A stretch of 64,000 nt of DNA from contig JBQCIO010000106.1 of assembly GCA_051953655.1 (NCBI GenBank), positions 1 to 64,000 on the forward strand, read 5' to 3'. Shown here piece after piece: positions 7,660 to 15,337 of the stretch. Below the pieces are notes generated by a model. That model had not been told where the DNA came from, made no database searches, and saw only the letters and a list, made by a program, of their open reading frames with translations. The stretch is from JBQCHF01 sp051953655 (lineage in GTDB: Bacteria > Actinomycetota > Actinomycetes > Motilibacterales > Motilibacteraceae). Each line of letters begins with the position of its first letter. Position 1 is the stretch's first letter. The translations under genes were made by a program, and so were the position numbers.

Positions 7660-8837
7660 CAGCGCACCGCCAGCCCGTCGAGGTAGGCCTGCAGGTTGCG
7701 CCGGGTCTCTGGCACCGAGTCGCCGCCGAACTTCTCCAGCACAGCGTCGGCGACGACCAGCGCGACCATCGCCTCGGCCACCACGCCGGCGGCGGGCACG
7801 GCGCAGACGTCGGAGCGCTGGTTGATGGCCTTGGCCGGCTCGCCGGTGGCGACGTCGACGGTGTCCAGCGCCCGCGGCACGGTGCTGATCGGCTTCATCG
7901 CCGCCCGCACCCGCAGCGGGTCGCCGGTGCTCATCCCGCCCTCGGTGCCGCCGGCCCGGTCCGTGCGGCGGTGCACGACGCCGTCGACCAGCTCGATCTC
8001 GTCGTGCGCCTGGGAGCCGCGGCGGCGGGCGGTGCGGAAGCCGTCGCCGACCTCGACGCCCTTGATGGCCTGGATGCCCATCAGCGCGCCAGCGAGGCGC
8101 GCGTCGAGCCGGCGGTCCCAGTGCACGTGGCTGCCCAGGCCCGGCGGGAGGCCGTGCACGACCACCTCGACGACGCCACCGAGGGTGTCGCCGTCCTTTC
8201 GGGCGGCCTCGACCTCCTCGATCATCGCCTTGCTGGCCTCGGGGTCGAGGCAGCGGACCGGGTCGGCGTCGATGCGCTCGAGGTCGCCGGGCTGCGGGAC
8301 GAGTCCGTCGGGGGCGTCGGCCTCGCCCAGGCTGACGACGTGCGAGAGCACGTGCGCGCCGACGGCCTGCTCGAGGAACGCGACGGCGACAGCGCCGAGG
8401 GCAACACGCGCGGCGGTCTCCCGGGCGCTGGCCCGCTCGAGCACCGGGCGGGCGTCGTCGAAGCCGTACTTCTGCATGCCGACCAGGTCGGCGTGGCCCG
8501 GGCGGGGACGGGTGAGCGGGGCGTTGCGGCCCAGGCCCTCGAGCTCGGCGGCGTCGACCGGGTCGGCCGACATCACCTTCTCCCACTTGGGCCACTCGGT
8601 GTTGCCGACGCGGATGGCAACCGGCCCACCGATGGTGCTCCCGTGGCGGACGCCGCCGAGGAACTCGACCGCATCCTGCTCGAAGCTCATCCGCGCGCCG
8701 CGGCCGTAGCCGAGGCGGCGGCGCGCCAGGGCGTGCCCGACGTCGGTGGTGGAGGTCTGGACCCCGGCGGGCAGGCCCTCCAGGATCGCGACGAGAGCGG
8801 GGCCGTGGGACTCCCCTGCGGTGAGCCAGCGCAGCAT
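7659..8837 (-). CDS. aroC: Chorismate synthase
   Basis: Final step to chorismate, requiring reduced FMN. The 392 residues open with MLRWLTAGESHGPALVAILEG and contain RPGHADLVGMQKYGF, RASARETAARVA and GGTEGGMSTGDPLRVRAA, the family signatures. ATG at 8837. First gene of aroC-aroK-aroB; the pilus operon ends 95 bases upstream with a hairpin in between, so a separate promoter for the aro genes is likely though not identified. Confidence 0.97.
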   Translation of the reverse strand: MLRWLTAGESHGPALVAILEGLPAGVQTSTTDVGHALARRRLGYGRGARMSFEQDAVEFLGGVRHGSTIGGPVAIRVGNTEWPKWEKVMSADPVDAAELEGLGRNAPLTRPRPGHADLVGMQKYGFDDARPVLERASARETAARVALGAVAVAFLEQAVGAHVLSHVVSLGEADAPDGLVPQPGDLERIDADPVRCLDPEASKAMIEEVEAARKDGDTLGGVVEVVVHGLPPGLGSHVHWDRRLDARLAGALMGIQAIKGVEVGDGFRTARRRGSQAHDEIELVDGVVHRRTDRAGGTEGGMSTGDPLRVRAAMKPISTVPRALDTVDVATGEPAKAINQRSDVCAVPAAGVVAEAMVALVVADAVLEKFGGDSVPETRRNLQAYLDGLAVR

Positions 8838-8858
8838 GCCCGCAGTCTCCCAGACGCC

Positions 8859-8892
8859 GACGGGCGGCTCCCCCTGCGGGGTGCGGCCCGTC
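8859..8892 (-). terminator. Hairpin between pilus operon and aroC
   Basis: GACGGGC (8859-8865) pairs with GCCCGTC (8886-8892), with further inner pairing of CCCC and GGGG. It lies downstream of the last pilus gene and 22 bases before the aroC start on the same strand. No T-run. It could end pilus transcription or lie in the aroC leader. Confidence 0.4.
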
Positions 8893-8931
8893 TCGCTGGT
8901 CGGGACGCTGCGTCCCAGTTGCTGGTCCTGC

Positions 8932-9639
8932 TCAGGGGATGATGAGCCCCTGGTTCAGGCACGCCTTGCCGCCGACGACGTCGCCGTACTGCACCGTGGC
9001 GCAGCTCTTGTCCAGCGCCGTCACCTTGAAGTAGGTGTCAAAGACCGACCCGACCTTGGTCAGGTACGGCGTGCCGTTGACGCCGATCCAGGCGCTCTTG
9101 CCGTCGCTGGTCACCTTGAGCAGCTGGACCAGGAACGGGGGCTTCTCCGGCTGGGCTGTGGTGCCGCCGCTCGGTGCGGGCACCGGAGCCGGGGCGGAGG
9201 TCGGGAACGGGAACGGGTTGGTCGGCGTGGTGGTGCCGCCGGTCGTCGTTCCGCCGGTGGTGGTGGAGCCTCCGGTGGTCGTCGTCCCGCCCGTGGTGCC
9301 GCCGGCGGACGGTGCCTGGGAGGGCTGGGCAAGCGGCTTGAACGGGTCGACGCCGACGCTGGCGTCCAGCGCCTTGGGGGCCGGGGTGGCGACCGACGAC
9401 GCCGAGGGCGAGGCGCTCGCGGCCGGCTTCGGCTTGGGCAGGGCCACCGGACCGCCGGCGGGCTCCTCGCTGGAGCCGCCGGAGAGCAGGAAGAACCACG
9501 CGGCGGCGCCGACCACGGCCAGGCCGAGCACGCCGAGCAGCACGAACAGGAGGCGGTTGTCCTTCTTCGGGGCCTCGTCCTGCGGCTGCTCGGGAGCAGG
9601 CGCCTGCGCCGGCACGAAGGGGAAGGTCGTCTGGCTCAT
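8932..9639 (-). CDS. PilP-like pilus assembly protein
   Basis: Last gene of the pilMNO-type operon. The 235-residue protein has a cytoplasmic N-terminus (1-28), one membrane helix (about 29-52), a long Thr/Gly/Pro-rich linker with repeated TTGG units (about 115-150), and a compact C-terminal domain with two cysteines. The motif DPFKPL near residue 98 recalls the DPF motif of PilP, and the C-terminal GVNGTPYLTKVGSVFDTYFK resembles its beta-strand domain. PilP normally bridges the inner-membrane PilMNO complex to the secretin; this monoderm-type host should lack a secretin, so its partner is unknown. Function is inferred mainly from position and these motifs. Confidence 0.6.
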   Translation of the reverse strand: MSQTTFPFVPAQAPAPEQPQDEAPKKDNRLLFVLLGVLGLAVVGAAAWFFLLSGGSSEEPAGGPVALPKPKPAASASPSASSVATPAPKALDASVGVDPFKPLAQPSQAPSAGGTTGGTTTTGGSTTTGGTTTGGTTTPTNPFPFPTSAPAPVPAPSGGTTAQPEKPPFLVQLLKVTSDGKSAWIGVNGTPYLTKVGSVFDTYFKVTALDKSCATVQYGDVVGGKACLNQGLIIP

Positions 9640-9649
9640 CGTCCTGCTC

Positions 9650-10348
9650 CTACTTGGCCGGGGCGGGGGCCGGGCTCGCGACCGGCTTGACGGCGGTGGC
9701 GGGCGTCGCGGTCGTCGGGGCGACGAACACGCGGCCGTCCAGCTGGAGGTCGAGGTCGCGGCTGGCGCTGGTGTCGGCGCTACCGGCCGAACCGGCGTCC
9801 TTGGTCTGGCCGAGCTGGAACCCGGTGACTAGGAACGAGCGCTTGAGCCCCTCGAGCTGGTTGATGAACAGCTCGACCTGCGGATAGGTGCCGGTCACGT
9901 GCAGCTGGACGGGCACCGCGAACAGCGGCGAGGCGGCGCCAGCGGCGGACGTACCGGCCGCCGCGCCCGAGGCAGGGGCGACCGGGGCGGTGGCCGCGGC
10001 CGGGGTCAGCGCAGCTGGCTGGCCCGGCGCCAGCGAGACCAGGTCGGTCCCGGCGGCCTTGGTGGCCTTGGTGAGGTCGCGCACCAGGGTGGGAAGCGCG
10101 GGGTTGTCCGGGATCCTCAGGTGGAAGTCCGCCAGCTTGGCCTGCTGGGCCGGCAGGTCCTTGGCCTGGGCCTTGAGCTGCTCGAGCTTGGCCTGCAGCT
10201 GCTGGTTCTGCTGCTGCTGGGAGACTGTTTGGGCCCGCAGGTCCGAGGCCTCACCGCGCTTGGGCGAGACGAGCAGGAACCAGCCGGCCGCCAGCACAGC
10301 GACCACGGCCAGGCCAGCGAGCAGGGACCACTGACGCATCTTGGTCAT
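9650..10348 (-). CDS. pilO: PilO-like pilus alignment protein
   Basis: Inner-membrane component of the pilus alignment complex with PilN. The 232 residues comprise a short cytoplasmic start, one membrane helix (about 7-28), a Gln-rich coiled coil (about 40-80: QQQQNQQLQAKLEQLKAQ), a long Ala-rich linker, and a ferredoxin-like fold around VQLHVTGTYPQVELFINQLE. The ATG at 10348 is one base after the pilN stop and follows GGGGA; an earlier in-frame ATG would lie inside pilN. Coupled with pilN and the PilP-like gene. Confidence 0.85.
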   Translation of the reverse strand: MTKMRQWSLLAGLAVVAVLAAGWFLLVSPKRGEASDLRAQTVSQQQQNQQLQAKLEQLKAQAKDLPAQQAKLADFHLRIPDNPALPTLVRDLTKATKAAGTDLVSLAPGQPAALTPAAATAPVAPASGAAAGTSAAGAASPLFAVPVQLHVTGTYPQVELFINQLEGLKRSFLVTGFQLGQTKDAGSAGSADTSASRDLDLQLDGRVFVAPTTATPATAVKPVASPAPAPAK

Positions 10349-10349
10349 G

Positions 10350-11030
10350 TCAGTTCCCCGCATTCTGCGTGTACCGCCCGGAGAGCGCGACGCTCGTCAC
10401 CGTCACGGTGGAGTCGAATTTCACCGTCGGCCGGGACAGCGTGTCGTCCTCCTCGGACTTGCTGAAGTAGGCGTCCGCGTAGCCCTTCTGCTTGGCCAGG
10501 GCGTCCAGCCAGGCGGCGACGTCGTTGTGCGCGTAGGCGACACCGCTGAACTTGACGCTGCCGATGCCCGGAGTAGTGAGGCTGGCCTGCGCACCGGCCG
10601 CCGGGTTGGCGGCGGCAGCAGCGTCGGTGGTGGTCACCTGCAGCTGGGTCAGCCAGACGTGCGGCGGGATGGTGAGCGACAAGTCGTTGAGGTAGTACGA
10701 CCAGCGCACCTCCTGCCCCATGGCCTGCTCCAGCTGCGCCTGAGCAGCAGCGACCTGGGCGTAGACCCGTGGGACGTCGGAGTACTTGGCGGTCTCGGCG
10801 TTGATCTGGGACGTGCGTGCCTGCGCCGCCGTCAGCTGGTCCTGGGCGTCGTTCACCGCGCCGGTGGCCTGCACGTAGAGCAGGCCGACGACGGCTACGG
10901 CGCCGACCACGACGGCTCCCAGACCGGCCTTGACCTTGCGCAGCCGGGCCGCCTCGGCGATCTCCGGCGGGAGGAGGTTGACCCGCGGCAGCGCTGCGGT
11001 GCGCGCCGGGGTGAGGGTGCTGGTGCTCAT
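10350..11030 (-). CDS. pilN: PilN-like pilus assembly protein
   Basis: Bitopic membrane protein that connects the cytoplasmic actin-like PilM to PilO. The 226-residue product has the hallmark VNLLPPEI motif (about residues 17-24) that inserts into PilM, then one membrane helix (about 36-57), a coiled coil and a C-terminal fold containing WLTQLQVTT and VAYAHNDVAAWLDAL. The ATG overlaps the pilM stop as ATGA. Confidence 0.9.
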   Translation of the reverse strand: MSTSTLTPARTAALPRVNLLPPEIAEAARLRKVKAGLGAVVVGAVAVVGLLYVQATGAVNDAQDQLTAAQARTSQINAETAKYSDVPRVYAQVAAAQAQLEQAMGQEVRWSYYLNDLSLTIPPHVWLTQLQVTTTDAAAAANPAAGAQASLTTPGIGSVKFSGVAYAHNDVAAWLDALAKQKGYADAYFSKSEEDDTLSRPTVKFDSTVTVTSVALSGRYTQNAGN

Positions 11031-12091
11031 GAAGCCGCTCCGAGGGCGAGGCCGACGGGCACCGCGGCGAGCGGGGCCACGAACTGCAGCTGGTCGTCGG
11101 ACAGGCCGGTCTTGCCGACCTGCACGCGGGCGATCGGGGTGCCGATCTCGACCGGCACCCGGGTGGCGGCCTGCAGCCGCTCGGCCAGGCCGCCGAGCCG
11201 GGAGCCACCGCCTGTGATCACCAGCCGGGCGATGGGCGCGGAGCCCGACGACGCGAGGTAGTAGTCGAGCGAACCCCGGACCTCGTCGACCAGCTGCGAG
11301 CCGGTCGCCTCGACGACGCGGGCCGCGGCCTGCGTCTCGGGAGCAGCACCGGCGCCACCGAGCCCGAGGGACTGCTTGATGGCCTCGGCCTGCTCGGTCG
11401 GCACGCCCATGCGGTCGGCTACGGCGTCGGTGACGTCCTTGCCGCCCATCAGCAGGATGCGGACGAAGCGGGGCACACCGCCCTGGTGGACCACGATGTT
11501 GGTGACCCGGGCGCCGACGTCGACGAGGGCCTCCACCGGAGCGCCCATGGCGAGGTCATCGGTCTCCCCCATGGCACGCAGGACCGCGAAGGAGGACAGG
11601 TCCACCATCGTCGGGGTGAGTCCGGCCTTCTGGACCGCCTCGAGGCTGTTGTTCACCATCTCCCGCGAGGCGGCGACGAGCAGGCCGCGGACGAGCCGCT
11701 GGCCGCCGTCGGCCTGCAGGTCCTCCAGCGGGTGGAAGTCCAGCACCGCGCTCTCGATCGGCATCGGAACGAAGTCCTGGGCCTGGAAGCTGAGGGACTT
11801 CTTCAGCTCGTCGATCGGCAGCCACGGCAGGTCGACCTGACGGACGACCACCTTCGCGTTGGCGACGCCGACGACGACCTTCTTGCTCGAGAACTTGGTG
11901 TGCGACCAGAGCTGCTTGATGGCGCCGGCGACGGTGTCGGGGTCGACGACCTCGCCGTCACGCACAGCACCCTCCGGCAGGGCGACCTGACCGAAGCGGT
12001 CGAGCGTCACGCCCCCCTTGCCGAACGACAGCTCGGCGGCACGCACGCCGGAGGTCCCGATGTCGAGACCGATGGCGGATCGTCCAGCCAC
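11027..12091 (-). CDS. pilM: PilM-like actin-fold pilus assembly ATPase
   Basis: Cytoplasmic actin-like protein that builds a ring under the pilus machine. The 354 residues start AIGLDIGTSGVRAAEL (phosphate-1 motif); LVDVGARVTNIVV is phosphate-2 and LVITGGGSRLGGLAERL is the adenosine motif. PMPIESAVLDFHPLE is characteristic of PilM. GTG start at 12091 with AAGGGGAG upstream. First gene of pilM-pilN-pilO-PilP-like, all coupled or within about 10 bases. Confidence 0.93.
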   Translation of the reverse strand: MAGRSAIGLDIGTSGVRAAELSFGKGGVTLDRFGQVALPEGAVRDGEVVDPDTVAGAIKQLWSHTKFSSKKVVVGVANAKVVVRQVDLPWLPIDELKKSLSFQAQDFVPMPIESAVLDFHPLEDLQADGGQRLVRGLLVAASREMVNNSLEAVQKAGLTPTMVDLSSFAVLRAMGETDDLAMGAPVEALVDVGARVTNIVVHQGGVPRFVRILLMGGKDVTDAVADRMGVPTEQAEAIKQSLGLGGAGAAPETQAAARVVEATGSQLVDEVRGSLDYYLASSGSAPIARLVITGGGSRLGGLAERLQAATRVPVEIGTPIARVQVGKTGLSDDQLQFVAPLAAVPVGLALGAAS

Positions 12092-12272
12092 GACGCTCCC
12101 CTTCCCAGCCGGCGCACGCCGTGCTGTGACCTGTCTGTCGCTTTCCCAAGGACCGGATCGGACAGACGGGGTGGGGGCTTGAGCGTGAACGCGCTAGGTC
12201 CTTGGACCCACGATCAGCAGGAAGGGTGTCACCACCCGTTCGGCGCAGCGCTCGGGCCGCCGAGGACGACGC
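12092..12272 (-). promoter_or_regulatory. pilM upstream region with interleaved inverted repeats
   Basis: This 181-base spacer between the prepilin peptidase gene and pilM carries two inverted repeats whose arms interleave. One pairs GTCTGTC (12133-12139) with GACAGAC (12161-12167). The other pairs CCAAGGACC (12146-12154) with GGTCCTTGG (12197-12205). As RNA the two could form a pseudoknot in the pilM leader; as DNA they could be operators. No clear -10/-35 was identified. Confidence 0.35.
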
Positions 12273-13079
12273 TCAGAGTGCGAGGGTGCCGAGGTAGAGG
12301 TCGGCCAGGTGCTGCCCGACGAGGATGCCCACCGCGGTGCCGGCGAGCATGAAGGGCCCGAACGGCAGGGCGGTCTTCCGGCCGGCGCGCCCCACGGCCA
12401 TGAGAGCGCCGCCGACGACTCCGCCGAAGAGGAAGCCCGCGAACGCGCCGACGAGGAGTGCGCCCCAGCCGATCCAGCCAAGGCACAGGCCCAGGACGCC
12501 GGCGAGCTTCACGTCACCGAATCCCATACCTGCGGGGTAGATGAAGGCGAGCAGGAAGTAGAAGGCGAAGAGCGCCACCGCCCCGAGCAGTGCCCGGAGG
12601 TAGTCGTCCCACCGGCCATCGACGACAGCCGGGATGAGCAGCAGAGCGGCGACGACGCCGTAGGAGGGCAGCACGATGACGTTCGGCAGCCGGTGGACGT
12701 CGATGTCGATGAGCGCGAGCGCCACGCCGATGGCTGCCAGGTAGAGGAACGCCGGCAGCGCCCAGTCGGCCCCGATGACGGCGGCGGTGACGCCGAAGGC
12801 CACCGCGGTGCCGGCCTCGACGAGCGGGTAGCGCACGCTGATCGGCGAGCCGCAGTCCCGGCATCGGCCGCGCAGCAGGACCCAGCTGAGCACGGGCACG
12901 TTGTCGCGCGGCCGGACCGGCCTCCCGCACGCCGGGCAGTGCGAGGGCGGGCTGGCCACCGACTCGCCCCTCGGCACGCGCCAGACGACGACGTTGAGGA
13001 ACGAGCCGATGACAAGGCCCACGACGGCGGCGAAGACGACGACGAACGGGCCCAGGTTCACGATCAGCACCCTAGGCAT
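12273..13079 (-). CDS. pilD: Prepilin peptidase / N-methyltransferase
   Basis: Membrane aspartic protease that trims and N-methylates the prepilins encoded nearby. The 268-residue protein has the N-terminal methylase domain with paired zinc cysteines (CPACGRP about residue 48 and CRDCGSP about 73). The two catalytic aspartates lie in ALIDIDVHRLPN and GMGFGDVKLAG, and there are roughly seven to eight membrane helices. Full family length. It lies between the minor pilin genes and pilM. Confidence 0.95.
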   Translation of the reverse strand: MPRVLIVNLGPFVVVFAAVVGLVIGSFLNVVVWRVPRGESVASPPSHCPACGRPVRPRDNVPVLSWVLLRGRCRDCGSPISVRYPLVEAGTAVAFGVTAAVIGADWALPAFLYLAAIGVALALIDIDVHRLPNVIVLPSYGVVAALLLIPAVVDGRWDDYLRALLGAVALFAFYFLLAFIYPAGMGFGDVKLAGVLGLCLGWIGWGALLVGAFAGFLFGGVVGGALMAVGRAGRKTALPFGPFMLAGTAVGILVGQHLADLYLGTLAL

Positions 13080-13128
13080 TCCGTCCGTCGTGGAGCGCCG
13101 CCCGCCCGCAGGACACGCGGGCGGAACG

Positions 13129-14655
13129 TCACGACGTCGTCTCGCGCTTGTAGAGAATGTCCATCGAGTAGTACTTGACCTTGTTGGTCGTGTTGCTCAG
13201 GCCCCAGACCGGCAGCGGCCGGTAGTACATGGTCAGCTGGTTGTCGACCTGGGCCACGCCGCCGGCGTAGATCTGGCCGTAGTGGTCGGTGTTGTTGGCC
13301 TTGCGGATGGTGCAGGGCGAGTACAGCAGCTCATTGATCGTGCTGGAGATGCTCACCTGGTTGTCCAGGTTGATGCCCTGGCTGGTGCACGGGTGCGTGC
13401 TCACCGCGTTGTAGGGCTGGATCAGGTACAGATTCCGCGTCGTCGTGTTGGTGCTGGTGATCGTGAGCGTGTTGGAGATCGTGACGCCACCCGATGCGAA
13501 CACGGCCAAGTTATTGTTCAGGCACACAGTCTTGTTGCCGCACGCGTTGTTCTTGTTGGGGTTCTGGATGACCACCTGGCAGCTCGTCAGCAGTACGGTG
13601 GGCCCGGAGAGGCTGTTCCCGTGGTCGACCATCCATTGCCCCGGTCCGTTCGAGCTGCTGCCCGAGTATCCGCAGTCGTTGTTCGTCACCACGTTCGTGT
13701 AGCCGTTGGCGGCCCATTGAGCCGCCGTGTTGCTGTCCCAGTTGAGGATCGGGAAGGCCTGGCTCGGCGGGTCGGAGACCACTCCGTTGCCGGTGGTGCA
13801 CTTGCCGGGGTGGCTGGTGCACCAGCTGCTCGGCGAGACGCTCTGGGCGATCACCTTGCCACCGATGGTGCCAGCGTCGATCTGTGCAGTGCCGCTGGAG
13901 ACCTTGACGTCGCCGCTCACGGTGCTCTGCGGATTGGTCGAGTTGAACCCGGTCTTGGCCCAGGCGTCCACGTCGATGGTGCACGAGTTGGACAGCGAGA
14001 TCGAGCCCTGGGCGTAGACCGACCCACGGAAGTGCTCGTTGTTCTGGCAGGCGAAGTTGCCGTTGGTGTAGATGTCCGCGTCTGGCGAGGTCCCCTGACC
14101 GTAGAGCTCGGTCTTGTTCGCGAGGGTCACCCCGGCGTCGCCGAAGATGGCCTTGTCCAGGCCCTGTGCGAAGGACGGCGTCAGGCGGACCTCGGACTCG
14201 ATCGTCCGCACCGCGGGAGCCTGCCCGGCGATCGGAGTAGTGGTCGACGTGCTCTTGATCAGGGCGGTGGCAGCGGCGACGTTGGACGACGGGTTCTGCA
14301 CATCACTGCAGCTGAGCTGGACACCGTTGACGTCGAAGTAGGTGACCGTGGTGGCGATGGTCATCGTGTCGGGCTTGGACTGCGTGTTCGTGACCGCCGT
14401 GGTGTCGCAGGGCAGTGTGGTGGGGTCCTGCTGCTGGATGGACGCCATCGCCACGTCCACCGCACCCTCGGCGCTGGTGATCGCCTCGCTGCGCTGCCGG
14501 TCGCGACCGGTTTGGGCGCTCTCGCGCAGCGTGAACACGAGCAGGGTGGCGACGAACACCGAGACCAGGCCGACGATGGCGATGGCCATGACCAGGGCGA
14601 CACCGTCGTCGGTGCCGGCGCGACCGCGCACCCCGACCGTCAGCCGAGCACGCAT
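13129..14655 (-). CDS. PilX-like large minor pilin component
   Basis: A 508-residue exported protein with an N-terminal hydrophobic helix after DDG (GVALVMAIAIVGLVSVFVAT), like PilX-type proteins that lack the usual prepilin glutamate, then a coiled stretch RDRQRSEAITSAEGAVDVAM. The rest is a long beta-rich region with many Asn, Ser and Thr residues and several cysteine pairs. Later segments such as LAVFASGGVTISNTLTITS suggest repeated beta-strands, perhaps a beta-helix. The ATG at 14655 has GAGGAG at good distance; an ATG 15 bases earlier overlaps the upstream stop as ATGA and is the alternative. A pilus-tip or adhesin role is inferred. Confidence 0.7.
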   Translation of the reverse strand: MRARLTVGVRGRAGTDDGVALVMAIAIVGLVSVFVATLLVFTLRESAQTGRDRQRSEAITSAEGAVDVAMASIQQQDPTTLPCDTTAVTNTQSKPDTMTIATTVTYFDVNGVQLSCSDVQNPSSNVAAATALIKSTSTTTPIAGQAPAVRTIESEVRLTPSFAQGLDKAIFGDAGVTLANKTELYGQGTSPDADIYTNGNFACQNNEHFRGSVYAQGSISLSNSCTIDVDAWAKTGFNSTNPQSTVSGDVKVSSGTAQIDAGTIGGKVIAQSVSPSSWCTSHPGKCTTGNGVVSDPPSQAFPILNWDSNTAAQWAANGYTNVVTNNDCGYSGSSSNGPGQWMVDHGNSLSGPTVLLTSCQVVIQNPNKNNACGNKTVCLNNNLAVFASGGVTISNTLTITSTNTTTRNLYLIQPYNAVSTHPCTSQGINLDNQVSISSTINELLYSPCTIRKANNTDHYGQIYAGGVAQVDNQLTMYYRPLPVWGLSNTTNKVKYYSMDILYKRETTS

Positions 14656-14666
14656 GCTGGTTCTCC

Positions 14667-15326
14667 TCATCCCGCGGGTTCCGGGCTGCACTGGCCCGGG
14701 TCGTAGCCGTAGTTGGTGTTGCGCCCCGAGAGGGAGGACTCGATGACCGTGGACTTGCCGCGGCGGGTGTCGAGCGCCTCGAACTTCACATCGAGCAGGC
14801 GTCTGCTGTAGGCGGTGGTGGCCCCTTGCAGGGTGAAGGGAGCACCGGCGCTGGGGTTGAGCCCGCGGGCCACGATCCCCCAGTCGGTGACCTTGCCGTC
14901 GGTCTGCCAGTCCGGCGACCAGGCCCGACTACGCAGCAGGTTGGTGCCGGCGTGGTCAGGGTCGGTCAGAACCTGCCACTGCACGCACCTCTCCTCGCCG
15001 TTGGCCTGGGTGTAGACGCGCATGCAGCTTCCGGCGTTGCTGCCGGAGGCGGTGCAGGAGGCCAGTTGCGCCGGCTCGTTGGCAGGGCTGTAGAGCACGT
15101 TGCCCGAGCGAACCTGCCGGTCGATCTGCGCCAGGGCGATCCGGACCTCGGAGGCGCTGTCCGCGGTGGCCTCGAGGTCCCGGGTGAGCGTCTGCGAGCG
15201 GATCAGCGCCGTGGTGATCATCGCCAGGGCGAGGCTGAGGACGACCATCGCCACCATCATCTCGATGAGCGTGTAGCCGCCGTCCTCCCGTCCTCTCCGG
15301 CGCACCAGGCGCGTGAATGTCGTCAT
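14667..15326 (-). CDS. PilW-like minor prepilin
   Basis: Type IV minor pilin, probably part of the initiation or tip complex. The 219 residues start with a basic leader ending in Gly-Gly, then GYTLIEMMVAMVVLSLALAM: cleavage before the tyrosine, with glutamate at mature position 5, is the class III signal processed by the prepilin peptidase. Downstream globular region has three to four cysteines and ALAQIDRQVRSGN, as in PilW-type proteins. ATG 15326 fits the ribosome spacing. Confidence 0.82.
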   Translation of the reverse strand: MTTFTRLVRRRGREDGGYTLIEMMVAMVVLSLALAMITTALIRSQTLTRDLEATADSASEVRIALAQIDRQVRSGNVLYSPANEPAQLASCTASGSNAGSCMRVYTQANGEERCVQWQVLTDPDHAGTNLLRSRAWSPDWQTDGKVTDWGIVARGLNPSAGAPFTLQGATTAYSRRLLDVKFEALDTRRGKSTVIESSLSGRNTNYGYDPGQCSPEPAG

Positions 15327-15337
15327 CTCTCCACCCC

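Noticed and set aside
9200..9310. Tandem GGT/GTC repeats suggesting a microsatellite or CRISPR-like array
   Set aside because: They encode Thr/Gly repeats in the linker of the PilP-like protein; units are short and irregular, with no spacers.
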